Shown here: positions 8,045-14,805 of the stretch, piece by piece
Layout: each line of letters opens with the position of its first letter
Numbering within the stretch: the stretch's first letter is position 1
Assembly (NCBI GenBank): GCA_028819675.1
Contig: JAPPKT010000112.1
Coordinates: 1-20,273, forward strand
Source: Caldilineaceae bacterium
Lineage (GTDB): Bacteria > Chloroflexota > Anaerolineae > Caldilineales > Caldilineaceae
Direction of reading: 5' to 3'
DNA length: 20,273 nt
Position numbers and translations under genes: made by a program
The notes under the pieces: generated by a model
Told to the model about the DNA's origin: nothing
The model's input: the letters and a program-made list of their open reading frames with translations, nothing else
The model's database searches: none

Positions 8045-10333
8045 TCAGTCCGGGCAGGGGGGTAGGTTGAGACCGGCCAGGTGGGCCGACACAGCAGCAT
8101 TGGCATCAGCCGGGTCGATGTGGTCGGGAAGGCAAAGCTGGTTTGCAGACAGGTCGAGAGTCGACAGATTCGTGAGGGGGCTCAGGTCCGGCACCGGCCC
8201 CGTCAACCGGTTCGAGGCGAGGATCAGACTGGTCAATCCTGTCAGCGTGCTCATGCCTGGTATCGAACCGATCAATTGGTTGGAGCCAAGATCCAGGTTT
8301 GTCAGGTTCGTGAGTGCGGCCAAGGCAGGTATCGAACCGGTCAATTGGTTGCGGGCGAGGTTGAGCCGAGACAGGATTGTGAGGGACCCGAGGTCGGGTA
8401 TCGGTCCAGTCAACTGATTGCTGCTCAGGTCCACCCAATAGAGGTTGGCAAGAGAACCGAGCGCGGGAATTGTTCCCGACAGCAGATTGTTTGCCAGGGA
8501 GAGGTTGGTAAGATTCGTAAGCGCGGCGAGGTTCGGGATTGGGCCGGAAAGCTGATTCTGAGCCAAGAGCATAAGCCTGAGGTTGACGAGCGCGGCGACA
8601 TCAGGAATCCGGCCCGTTAGCTGGTTGCTACTCAGATCAATCCAGGCCAGTTTCGTGAGAGCGCTCAAACTCGGGATAGCTCCTGTCAGCTGATTGCCCT
8701 TGAGGTAGAGGTCGGTCAGGTTGGAAAGTGAATTGAGGTCAGGAATCGATCCACTCAGCTGGTTGCCTGAGAGAGACAACACGGTCAGGCCGGTGAGCGC
8801 ACTCAAGTCGGGAATGGGCCCTGTCAGCTGATTCGTTCCCAGGTGAAGTTCTGTCAGGTTTGTGAGGGCACGCAGATCCGGAATAGACCCATTCAGTCTG
8901 TTGTCCGCTAAGGAAAGGTCGTTCAGGTGCGTGAGGGAGCTCAGAGAGGGAATCGAACCCGTTAATTGATTGAAGCCGAGGTCAAGGACTTCCAGGTTCG
9001 TAAGCGTGTTCAGATCCGGTATTGATCCGGTAAGCTGGTTGCTGCTGACAGACAGCCACTCCAGCTTTGTAAGGGCACCCAGATCAGGAACTGGCCCAGT
9101 CAGTTGATTGAAATCGAGGGCAAGAACAGTGAGTCCGGAGAGCGCGCTAAGATCTGGAAGCGAACCGTTCAGCCCGTTGCCGGCAAGAGTCAGTTCCTTA
9201 ACCCGCCCTTCGTCGTCAGTTTTGACGCCGTACCAGGTATCGATGGAAGCGCTGGAGAGCCAGTTGTCCTTGCGGGCCCAATTTGCGCCGTCAGTCGCCT
9301 GATAGAGGGCAACCAGCGCAGCTCTCTGGTCAGTCGGGTCAGGCGTTGCAAGGGAGTCGGAAACGACGACGGAGACCACCTGCGACCACCTACCGCGGGC
9401 GCCGTTCAGGTCCACTGCAGCAACGGCGTAGAAGCAGGTCTGGCCCGCGGTTGCTCCCAGGCGCAGGAACGAGGTACCGGTCAAGTCTCCTGCGTCGAGC
9501 CGCTCCCAACCGGTAACTGCGTTTTTCCACTCCCACAGCTGGTAGGAGACGGCTCCCGATACGGCTGACCAACTCGTTTCTACTGTAGCTGAAACATTGG
9601 ATGATACTGTGAGCACGGGGGCAGGCAGAGCGGTCGTCGAGACTGGGAGGGTTACGTTTACTTGCTCCGACCACCCGCCGCGTACGCCGGCTGCATCTAT
9701 GGCGGCGATGATGTAGTAGTAGGTACGCCCCGGCGTAAGGGCAGAGTGGCCGAATGCAGTTTCCGTCAAGCTGTCGCCGCCGATTTGCTGCCAGCCGTTG
9801 TCACTGTCCCACCAGGTCCATAGTTCGTACCTGACGGCGCCTACTACGGCATTCCAGCTGACATCGACCGCTGTCGATCCCGCGGAAGACGCGGTGAGTT
9901 GGGGCGGTGACAGAGGTTGTGACTGCGCAGGTAAGGTGAGTGACAGTTGCTCCGACCACTGGCCCCTGATTCCGCGGCCGTCCAGCGCCGCGACCAGATA
10001 GTAGTAGGTCCTGTCTGCAGTCAGGTCGGAATGGGTATGAGAATTGCCGGTCAAGCTGCCTTCGCCGAGGCGTTGCCAGCCTGGTTCGTTTTGCCACCAA
10101 ACCCAGAGCTCGTACCCGGCTGCCCCGGAAACAGAGGTCCAGGAGAGTTCGACTGAAGTGGCGCCCGCAATGCGCGCGGTCAGAGTGGGGGCTGCCAGCG
10201 TTGGAGATGTATTGGACTGGGCGTAGGCCGCACTGTGAGACAGGTGAGAAAAAAGAATGATGGCCGGAAAGGCTGCAATCAGAAGGGTGAATCGCTTGAA
10301 CCGGGTGATAGCATTTTGCCGACAGAGCTTCAA
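8045..10333 (-). CDS. Secreted protein: three fibronectin III domains plus leucine-rich repeats
   Basis: The 762-residue exported protein probably binds another protein or a surface; no catalytic motif is seen. A signal peptide (FKRFTLLIAAFPAIILFSHLSHSAAYAQ) ends near residue 40. Three repeats of about 95 residues follow, each with a fibronectin III-like SVELSWTSVSGAAGYELW core and a TYYYLVAALD strand. An LRR N-cap (DQRAALVALYQATDGANW, about 334-380) leads into leucine-rich repeats to about residue 745, with a short capped C-terminus ending PPCPD. There is no sortase signal, lipobox or C-terminal membrane segment, so it may be released. The start is TTG, with weak AAAGG upstream; no ATG precedes it in frame. 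The mature part has only three cysteines, two of them flanking the C-cap, where a disulfide is plausible. The nearby Dsb pair could act on it. Confidence 0.88.
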   Translation of the reverse strand: MKLCRQNAITRFKRFTLLIAAFPAIILFSHLSHSAAYAQSNTSPTLAAPTLTARIAGATSVELSWTSVSGAAGYELWVWWQNEPGWQRLGEGSLTGNSHTHSDLTADRTYYYLVAALDGRGIRGQWSEQLSLTLPAQSQPLSPPQLTASSAGSTAVDVSWNAVVGAVRYELWTWWDSDNGWQQIGGDSLTETAFGHSALTPGRTYYYIIAAIDAAGVRGGWSEQVNVTLPVSTTALPAPVLTVSSNVSATVETSWSAVSGAVSYQLWEWKNAVTGWERLDAGDLTGTSFLRLGATAGQTCFYAVAAVDLNGARGRWSQVVSVVVSDSLATPDPTDQRAALVALYQATDGANWARKDNWLSSASIDTWYGVKTDDEGRVKELTLAGNGLNGSLPDLSALSGLTVLALDFNQLTGPVPDLGALTKLEWLSVSSNQLTGSIPDLNTLTNLEVLDLGFNQLTGSIPSLSSLTHLNDLSLADNRLNGSIPDLRALTNLTELHLGTNQLTGPIPDLSALTGLTVLSLSGNQLSGSIPDLNSLSNLTDLYLKGNQLTGAIPSLSALTKLAWIDLSSNQLTGRIPDVAALVNLRLMLLAQNQLSGPIPNLAALTNLTNLSLANNLLSGTIPALGSLANLYWVDLSSNQLTGPIPDLGSLTILSRLNLARNQLTGSIPALAALTNLTNLDLGSNQLIGSIPGMSTLTGLTSLILASNRLTGPVPDLSPLTNLSTLDLSANQLCLPDHIDPADANAAVSAHLAGLNLPPCPD
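8171..9136 (-). repeat. Fourteen exact-length 69-base (23-residue) leucine-rich repeats
   Basis: Fourteen consecutive units of exactly 69 bases encode the pattern LxxLxLxxNQLTGxIPDLxxLT with no change of length. Partial units lie on both sides. The N-x-L-x-G-x-I-P signature is that of the plant-type LRR class, here one residue shorter than the usual 24. Units differ from each other at many bases, so this is an old array under selection for period and not a recent expansion. Confidence 0.9.
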
Positions 10334-10764
10334 GGTGGAGCCTTTCCGAGATTCTCGGCAACCGCAGGAGCTTCTCTACTAGGTAGGGCCCGCCAAGCGT
10401 TTCGCCCGGACCGGCGTCGCACCAGAGCTTGGAGACCCACCTCTATGTGGTAACAACGTTTCCTAATGCATCCAGTGGGTAGAAGGCAGGGGCTAATTTG
10501 TCATTGAATCAACCAATATCGAGTCAGGAACGCCCGTATTGGCTTGATCGAAAGGAGATTTTGTCAGCTGGCGGCGCCGGGGAATACCTGTGCTTGTTCC
10601 AACCTGAGACGTTTCGACTCTCAATCTGTCGAGACCCAAATTGATCAGTCACTTTGCTTGCTTTTGATGGGCTTCGGCCAAGTGAGAAAGGCCGACCGCG
10701 TCTGCCATGCACGGCCGGCCCAGATGGCACGATTGCGGGATCGAAATGTCAATCGCTGGCAGTT
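10334..10764. other. Intergenic gap upstream of the LRR gene
   Basis: This gap of about 430 bases holds no coding region I can support. On the minus-strand RNA, CCGGGCG and CGCTTGG (10393-10409) form a seven-pair stem with two G-U pairs around an AAA loop. The G-U pairs mean it forms only on that strand, the leader of the LRR gene. A separate AT-rich inverted repeat lies at 10508-10548. No convincing promoter was found. Confidence 0.4.
10508..10548. repeat. Eleven-pair inverted repeat with one bulge
   Basis: ATCAACCAATA (10508-10518) pairs with TATTGG (10537-10542) and TTGAT (10544-10548), with C10543 bulged and an 18-base loop. It is more AT-rich than its surroundings. It lies about 220 bases past the stop of the Ig-like gene and about 175 bases before the LRR start, on the minus strand. 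It could be a processing or stop structure or an operator; no U tract follows. Confidence 0.4.
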
Positions 10765-11664
10765 CTATTCGTTCCTGGCCAGTACCCATTCCAAGAGTCG
10801 TTTAGCAGCGAAAACCGCTGCCAGCAGAAGGAAAAGGCCTGCGCTCCACCGGACACCTGTGAAAAAGTGTTCGCGAAGTCTCTCCAGAGCCAGTGTTTCT
10901 CCCAGGTCACCCAGGATTCCGGGCGGTTGAACAATCGAACTTTGATTGGTCGAAGAGGACTGGCCCTCCGTTGTACCCCTACCTTCACTTTGGGAGGGCG
11001 GCGGAGGGGTAGCAGTCGGTTCGTCGGCAGTCCCTTCGATATTGGGCTGCTCTACCCGGACCTCTGCGACGGTAGGCTGCGGGTACGGCGTAGGGGTATC
11101 GATGGGAATCGGTGTTGGTGTGGGCTCGTCAGGGGTAGGCGTGATAGGCTCCTTACTGACAGAGATGTTATGGACGAAGAATTCACCGTAGTTTCCGTCG
11201 GGCCGAACAACACGCAAACGCAGTGTATATGTTCCTGGTGCAAGGACATCTGTGTGCCATACCCCGAGCTGTCCATTCACGACCTGTCGTGTTTCCCCGC
11301 CGAAATAGGCGTAGTGTTCGTCGCCCCTTGACGCTTCCTTGACGGAGAGTTCATAGCGGGCGAAGGGAGAGCCGGTTGCTGTTCCCATTATCGGCACGGG
11401 GCCGCTGACGCTGCTGTCTTGTTCTGGTGATGTAATTCCCGATTGGCCCGTCTGTTCACTACGGGCCTGTACTCTGTCCAGCCGCGGTTGCAGAAACTGA
11501 TCATGCGAATAAGGAGCGCTGAACTGTTCAGCCGCCGCGTTGGAAGTGCCGGTCATGAAGGCAGACGCAATCAGTGCTGCAGACAGGAAAGCGAGGAAGT
11601 ATGGGACCACCGGCCTTATGTTTTGCCTATGCGTCCTGAAGCGAAATCTGCGCAGTACGGTCAT
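10765..11664 (-). CDS. Membrane-anchored Ig-like protein with Thr/Pro linker
   Basis: The function is unknown. Starting at the ATG at 11664 (AAGGA about 11 bases upstream) it has 299 residues. A basic N-terminus and hydrophobic stretch (VVPYFLAFLSAALIASAFMTG) act as signal or anchor. An extracellular domain (VPIMGTATGSPFARYELSV to GTYTLRLRVVRPDGNYGEFFV) resembles the Ig-like modules common on Chloroflexota envelope proteins. A linker rich in TPTP and PTPIP follows, then a final membrane helix (WSAGLFLLLAAVFAAKRLL) with a short basic tail. An open frame extends further upstream to 11760, but that part lacks conserved features. There is no cysteine from residue 1 on, so it is not a substrate of the Dsb genes upstream, although it probably shares their transcript (gap of about 100 bases). 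Confidence 0.75.
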   Translation of the reverse strand: MTVLRRFRFRTHRQNIRPVVPYFLAFLSAALIASAFMTGTSNAAAEQFSAPYSHDQFLQPRLDRVQARSEQTGQSGITSPEQDSSVSGPVPIMGTATGSPFARYELSVKEASRGDEHYAYFGGETRQVVNGQLGVWHTDVLAPGTYTLRLRVVRPDGNYGEFFVHNISVSKEPITPTPDEPTPTPIPIDTPTPYPQPTVAEVRVEQPNIEGTADEPTATPPPPSQSEGRGTTEGQSSSTNQSSIVQPPGILGDLGETLALERLREHFFTGVRWSAGLFLLLAAVFAAKRLLEWVLARNE

Positions 11665-11766
11665 GAACTCAATGGTCCTTGTGGGGCGTATAGTGGCGGC
11701 TCCTGCTGGAAATGTCCTGCAGGCTGCTGCCATTCGGGTAGTCCGCTCCGACCCAAACATGCTTCG

Positions 11767-12681
11767 CTACTGAAGTGATTGGATGTAAAGAATAATGTCG
11801 ACAATTTGCACGTCGGTCAGGTTGGGTTGTCCACCTGAAGGCGGCATGGCGATGCCGGTGCGATTCTGCGGCGCATCGGCGGCGCGGCCATCGCGGATGA
11901 TTGCAAACATTTCGCTTTCAGTCAGGCCAGAGACCTGTGGTGAGTTTGCCAAAGCGGTACCCAATCCTTCGACGCCAACCCCGTTTTGGCCGTGGCATGA
12001 GGCACAGGCCTGGGAATAGAGGGAAGCCCCATTCTCCAGACTGGTAGGCGTGACCGTCGGCGCGGGCGTAGCGGTCGGACCGGCGGACAGTTGCACAAAT
12101 GGTAGTTCTGAAACAATGGGGCGTGCGAATTCCGGCAGTGAGATTTGAACCATTCCGGCTCGGGCGGCTCCGGCAGTGTAGAGTGCCAGTGCAATGAGTA
12201 CAATCAGGGGAGCCGGCCATCTCGGCCACCGAACCGACCAAGCCTTGCCGGCACCTCCAGGCTCGCCGGCAATAACCATCAACATGCCTGTGGTGATAAT
12301 CATGAAACCGACCATCGCCAGGAGCGGGATCGTGACGACGCCAAACCAATCTATCCATACTGTCGAGCAAGTTACCCCGACTCCACACGAGGACGGTGAA
12401 CCGAGAAAGGGCGTCTTCTGAAGCAGGAAATGGTACACCGAAACACCCTGGCCGAGAAGGGAAAAGGGCAGTACCAGATGGGGAAGATGATGGTCTCTTC
12501 GCAATATTCCAAGGGTAAGCAGACCGGCAAGGGGATACATCAGGATGCGCTGGTACCAGCAAAGGGTACACGGGATAAAGCCGTTTACTTCACTGAAGTA
12601 GAGGCTGCCCATGGTAGCGACCCATGCTGCGATAAGTGCCCCGTAAAGGCCCAGTTTTGTGGAAAGACTTGAACTGTTCAT
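11767..12681 (-). CDS. DsbB-family thiol oxidase fused to a c-type cytochrome domain
   Basis: The first 140 residues are a DsbB/BdbC membrane protein that reoxidises DsbA. It has four predicted helices, a first cysteine pair in CTLCWYQR (Cys38, Cys41) and a second at Cys99 and Cys105 (CGVGVTC). A fifth helix (APLIVLIALALYTAGAA, about 158-174) and a Thr/Pro linker lead to a mono-heme class I cytochrome c domain with CASCH at 226-230 and a likely axial Met279 in IAMPPSGG. This places the heme on the outer face with the DsbB active site. DsbB normally passes electrons to quinone; the fused heme suggests an additional or alternative route. An in-frame TTG at 12696 would add five residues. The gene lies 19 bases after dsbA and is surely co-expressed with it. 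Heme attachment needs a cytochrome c maturation system not seen here. Confidence 0.87.
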   Translation of the reverse strand: MNSSSLSTKLGLYGALIAAWVATMGSLYFSEVNGFIPCTLCWYQRILMYPLAGLLTLGILRRDHHLPHLVLPFSLLGQGVSVYHFLLQKTPFLGSPSSCGVGVTCSTVWIDWFGVVTIPLLAMVGFMIITTGMLMVIAGEPGGAGKAWSVRWPRWPAPLIVLIALALYTAGAARAGMVQISLPEFARPIVSELPFVQLSAGPTATPAPTVTPTSLENGASLYSQACASCHGQNGVGVEGLGTALANSPQVSGLTESEMFAIIRDGRAADAPQNRTGIAMPPSGGQPNLTDVQIVDIILYIQSLQ

Positions 12682-12700
12682 CTGGATTGATTTCAAGTGT

Positions 12701-13408
12701 TCACTGATCGGACGGCAGTTGGTTGTCGATTGCCGCGGAGACGGCCTCGTAGTCCAGCGGGTTGTCGACGCGCATTCCGTTTACCAGCACGGTTGGCGTG
12801 CTGTTGTGTCCGGCTGCACGTGCGGCTTGCAGACTTTGCGAAATGGTTGGCAGATGCGACAGATTCGTCAAGCAGGAAGTAAACGTGTCGCCATCCAGTT
12901 CCAGTTCCACTGCGTAGTCGATCAGACGTTCCATGAGAAATGCGCTTGGGCCAGAGGAGGTTGCCTGGAAGACGCGGTCGTGGTACGGCCAGAACTGTCC
13001 CTGGTCGGCAGCGCACTCGCTGGCCTGGGCGGCAAGCGAGGCGCCGGGTTCGTGCTGTTGCAGCGGGAAGTGATGGAATTCCAACTTCACTTTTCCACTA
13101 ACGATATAGTTGTCTACAAGGCCGGGTTTGACGCGCTGGTTGAAGGCAGCACATGCAGGACAGCGGAAGTCTTCCCACGCCTGAACAGTCACGGGGGCCT
13201 CGGGGTCGCCCAAGGAGTTTCGATTCTGCCAGGCGGAGGGAACGCCGGAATAGTCGGGTGGCTCAAAAGCTGACTCCCCGTTGCCGGATGCAACGGCCAG
13301 TATGACAGCTATCAGTCCTATCAGCACAACCGCCCCACCAACCAGATAGACGCTCAGGGACAGTCGTTGTCTTTTGTCGGCAAGACGGGTTTTCATTTTC
13401 ATGGACAT
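12701..13408 (-). CDS. DsbA-like membrane-anchored thiol oxidoreductase
   Basis: This thioredoxin-fold protein introduces disulfides into exported proteins and is reoxidised by the DsbB encoded next. A basic start and one helix (LVGGAVVLIGLIAVILAVA, about 22-40) anchor it outside the membrane. The catalytic motif is Cys83-Pro-Ala-Cys86 in DFRCPACAAF, and the cis-proline loop is STPTVLVNG. It belongs to the DSBA_Trx/BdbD-like group (thioredoxin_4), as judged from GDPEAPVTVQAWEDF before the motif. Several ATG codons crowd the start; I use 13408, with TTG 13414 and ATG 13402 as alternatives, none with a good Shine-Dalgarno. A promoter lies about 120 bases upstream, with an inverted repeat in the leader. 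It is the first gene of a likely dsbA, dsbB-cyt c, Ig-like protein operon. Confidence 0.9.
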   Translation of the reverse strand: MSMKMKTRLADKRQRLSLSVYLVGGAVVLIGLIAVILAVASGNGESAFEPPDYSGVPSAWQNRNSLGDPEAPVTVQAWEDFRCPACAAFNQRVKPGLVDNYIVSGKVKLEFHHFPLQQHEPGASLAAQASECAADQGQFWPYHDRVFQATSSGPSAFLMERLIDYAVELELDGDTFTSCLTNLSHLPTISQSLQAARAAGHNSTPTVLVNGMRVDNPLDYEAVSAAIDNQLPSDQ

Positions 13409-13481
13409 GGTCAATGGCGTCTCATGGGCAGTTGGGCCAATTCGAAAGTGAAATAGATCCCATGATGACGGACTTCAGGAC

Positions 13482-13512
13482 CTCAGATTCCGGACTTGCG
13501 CCTGAATCTGAG
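13482..13512 (-). promoter_or_regulatory. Inverted repeat in the dsbA leader
   Basis: CTCAGATTC (13482-13490) and GAATCTGAG (13504-13512) are perfect nine-base complements around 13 bases. The repeat lies between the proposed dsbA promoter and its start, just downstream of the expected transcription start. It could be an operator or a 5' hairpin. Confidence 0.45.
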
Positions 13513-13530
13513 ATCAGGGCCTGATATTTG

Positions 13531-13559
13531 AATATAGCACCGATTCTTGTACATAACAA
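13531..13559 (-). promoter_or_regulatory. Sigma-70-like promoter for dsbA
   Basis: On the minus strand TTGTTA (13554-13559) is separated by 17 bases from TATATT (13531-13536), a good fit to the housekeeping consensus. Transcription would begin near 13524, giving a leader of about 115 bases. A weaker plus-strand pair overlaps it (TTGAAT at 13528-13533 and TACATA at 13550-13555, 16-base spacing), which could drive rightward transcription toward the short-chain dehydrogenase. Confidence 0.5.
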
Positions 13560-13566
13560 AACGGCG

Positions 13567-13619
13567 CCGGAAATCCCAAGCAGCCAGATTGACTAACTTT
13601 GGCTGCGGCGGTGTTCCGG
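13567..13619. ncRNA. Nested hairpin of unknown class in the dsbA/SDR intergenic region
   Basis: An outer stem CCGGAA/TTCCGG (13567-13572 with 13614-13619) encloses a symmetric seven-by-seven internal loop and an inner stem GCAGCCA/TGGCTGC (13580-13586 with 13600-13606) with a 13-base loop. It matches no RNA family I recognise. It would be the first structure of a rightward transcript. It may be part of a larger structured region through 13787; equally it may be a chance DNA palindrome. Confidence 0.35.
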
Positions 13620-13657
13620 GTAAGCTTCTTTTGGACAGGAGTGGGCCAAACACGGCA

Positions 13658-13736
13658 GCCCTGCTACGTCAGCGGCTTGCCGTCCGACGCAAAGGTCGTT
13701 TGGAAACCGAATGTCGGATTGCGGGACGAGCAGGGC
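13658..13736. ncRNA. Long bulged stem enclosing a second hairpin
   Basis: GCCCTGCT (13658-13665) pairs with AGCAGGGC (13729-13736). After a one-base bulge, CGTC (13667-13670) pairs with GACG (13725-13728), giving twelve pairs. Inside, TCCGAC (13683-13688) pairs with GTCGGA (13713-13718). Directly after it, CAGGT and ACCTG form another small stem ending at 13754. No known riboswitch core was found. The interpretation as RNA is a guess from pairing alone. Confidence 0.35.
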
Positions 13737-13767
13737 AGGTGTTCGGGATACCTGTTGGGGGACCGGA

Positions 13768-13787
13768 TTGACCTAAGGACAGGTCAA
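13768..13787. promoter_or_regulatory. Operator-like dyad upstream of the short-chain dehydrogenase
   Basis: TTGACCT (13768-13774) and AGGTCAA (13781-13787) are perfect seven-base inverted half sites with a six-base spacer. They end 57 bases before the gene start. The left half resembles a -35 box, but the expected -10 position reads only GGCTAA or GCTAAG. A dimeric repressor or activator site is plausible; the regulator is not in the window. Confidence 0.4.
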
Positions 13788-13844
13788 AGAGGCTAAGGCT
13801 CTTCTGTTTACTTTCAGATGTTCTCTAGTGGAGGGATCTCTTCA

Positions 13845-14723
13845 ATGGCAGACAGCGGTCGGCGTGCGCAAGACACCGGAAGTTCAGGACTATACGGAAA
13901 GGTTGCGGTCGTCACCGGCGCAAGCCGGGGCATTGGAGAAGCCATTGCCGCGGCACTTGCAGCGGAGGGCTGCCGACTGGTCCTGGCGGCTCGCAGTAGC
14001 GAGCTTCTTCAGGAAGTTGCCGAGGAGCTGAGATCGCGGCACGGCGTCGAGGTCCTGGTCGTGCCGACCGACATGGGCGACGAAAGCCAGTCTCGAGCGC
14101 TAATCGGTGCAGCTGCGGAACATTTCGGGACTGTAGATATTCTGGTTAACAACGCCGGCATGGGCATTTTCGGGGCAATAGACGAATTGCATCTGGACGA
14201 CCTGCGGCATGTTTTTGCAGTTAACTTTTTTGGGCCATTGGCGGCTCTGCAGGCGGCCGTTCCCGTCATGCGGCTGAACGGCGGCGGCACTATCGTCAAC
14301 GTCAGCAGTATCGTCGGCAAGTTTCCACAGCCTCTGGGCGGCGGTTACACGGCAACCAAATTCGCTCTTCAGGGTGCGAGTGGAGCGGCCCGGGCGGAGC
14401 TTAAGGAGGACAATATTGACGTAATTCTCGTCTGCCCGGGACTGACCGACACCGAGTTTTCACAGCATAGCCGAATCAGCGTTCCGGGGGCAGAACATCG
14501 CCAGGGCGAACGGCACTCGCTCGGGCGCGGCGTGGACCCGGGGAGAGTTGGCCGCCGCACGGTGAAGGCCATTGTGAGAGGAGAGCGGGAGGTCTATGTG
14601 ACTCTGTTTGACCGGGCCCTTGTGTGGTTTGCAGTTCACTTCCCCGCTCTCCTCCAGTGGGTGCTGGTCTATATCACGCGTTACCGGCGAAGGCGATTTG
14701 AGGAAGTCGATTCTTCGAAATAG
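13845..14723 (+). CDS. Short-chain dehydrogenase/reductase (classical SDR)
   Basis: An NAD(P)-dependent oxidoreductase of unknown substrate. The Rossmann motif TGASRGIG is at residues 24-31, NNAG at 102-105, and the catalytic Ser155, Tyr168 and Lys172 lie in VNVSS and GGYTATK. It then has the usual PGLTDT segment. The C-terminal 50 residues are hydrophobic and then basic (ALVWFAVHFPALLQWVLVYITRYRRRR), as in SDRs that sit on membranes. The start is fixed by GGAGGG nine bases before the ATG at 13845; an upstream in-frame ATG at 13818 lacks a ribosome site. It stands alone between a divergent dsbA and a convergent lactonase, with a long, pairing-rich upstream region containing a dyad. Confidence 0.9.
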   Translation: MADSGRRAQDTGSSGLYGKVAVVTGASRGIGEAIAAALAAEGCRLVLAARSSELLQEVAEELRSRHGVEVLVVPTDMGDESQSRALIGAAAEHFGTVDILVNNAGMGIFGAIDELHLDDLRHVFAVNFFGPLAALQAAVPVMRLNGGGTIVNVSSIVGKFPQPLGGGYTATKFALQGASGAARAELKEDNIDVILVCPGLTDTEFSQHSRISVPGAEHRQGERHSLGRGVDPGRVGRRTVKAIVRGEREVYVTLFDRALVWFAVHFPALLQWVLVYITRYRRRRFEEVDSSK

Positions 14724-14805
14724 GAGGCTGGGCGCCGCGGTTCCGACGGGACATCTCCTGCGGACGTCAATGTGCTGTTTGACGCGGTTACGAAGTTTGT
14801 CTCAG

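Noticed and set aside
10334..10440. Possible cyclic-di-GMP (GEMM-I) riboswitch before the LRR gene, because the minus strand contains GGTTGCCGA after a GC stem.
   Set aside because: The matching 5' GGCAAACC arm, the GNRA-loop hairpin and the GGACGCAAAGCC core are all absent.
13567..13590. CCGGAA followed by AAGCAGCCA resembles the conserved loop of bacterial SRP RNA.
   Set aside because: The spacing is wrong, the opposite GGTCAGG strand is absent, and GCAGCCA pairs with a nearby TGGCTGC instead.
13730..13760. GGATACCTG at 13746-13754 resembles part of the cobalamin riboswitch B12 box.
   Set aside because: The other conserved elements (GGGAA, GAATC-type hairpin and GCCACTG core) are missing upstream, and the downstream gene is not a B12 gene.
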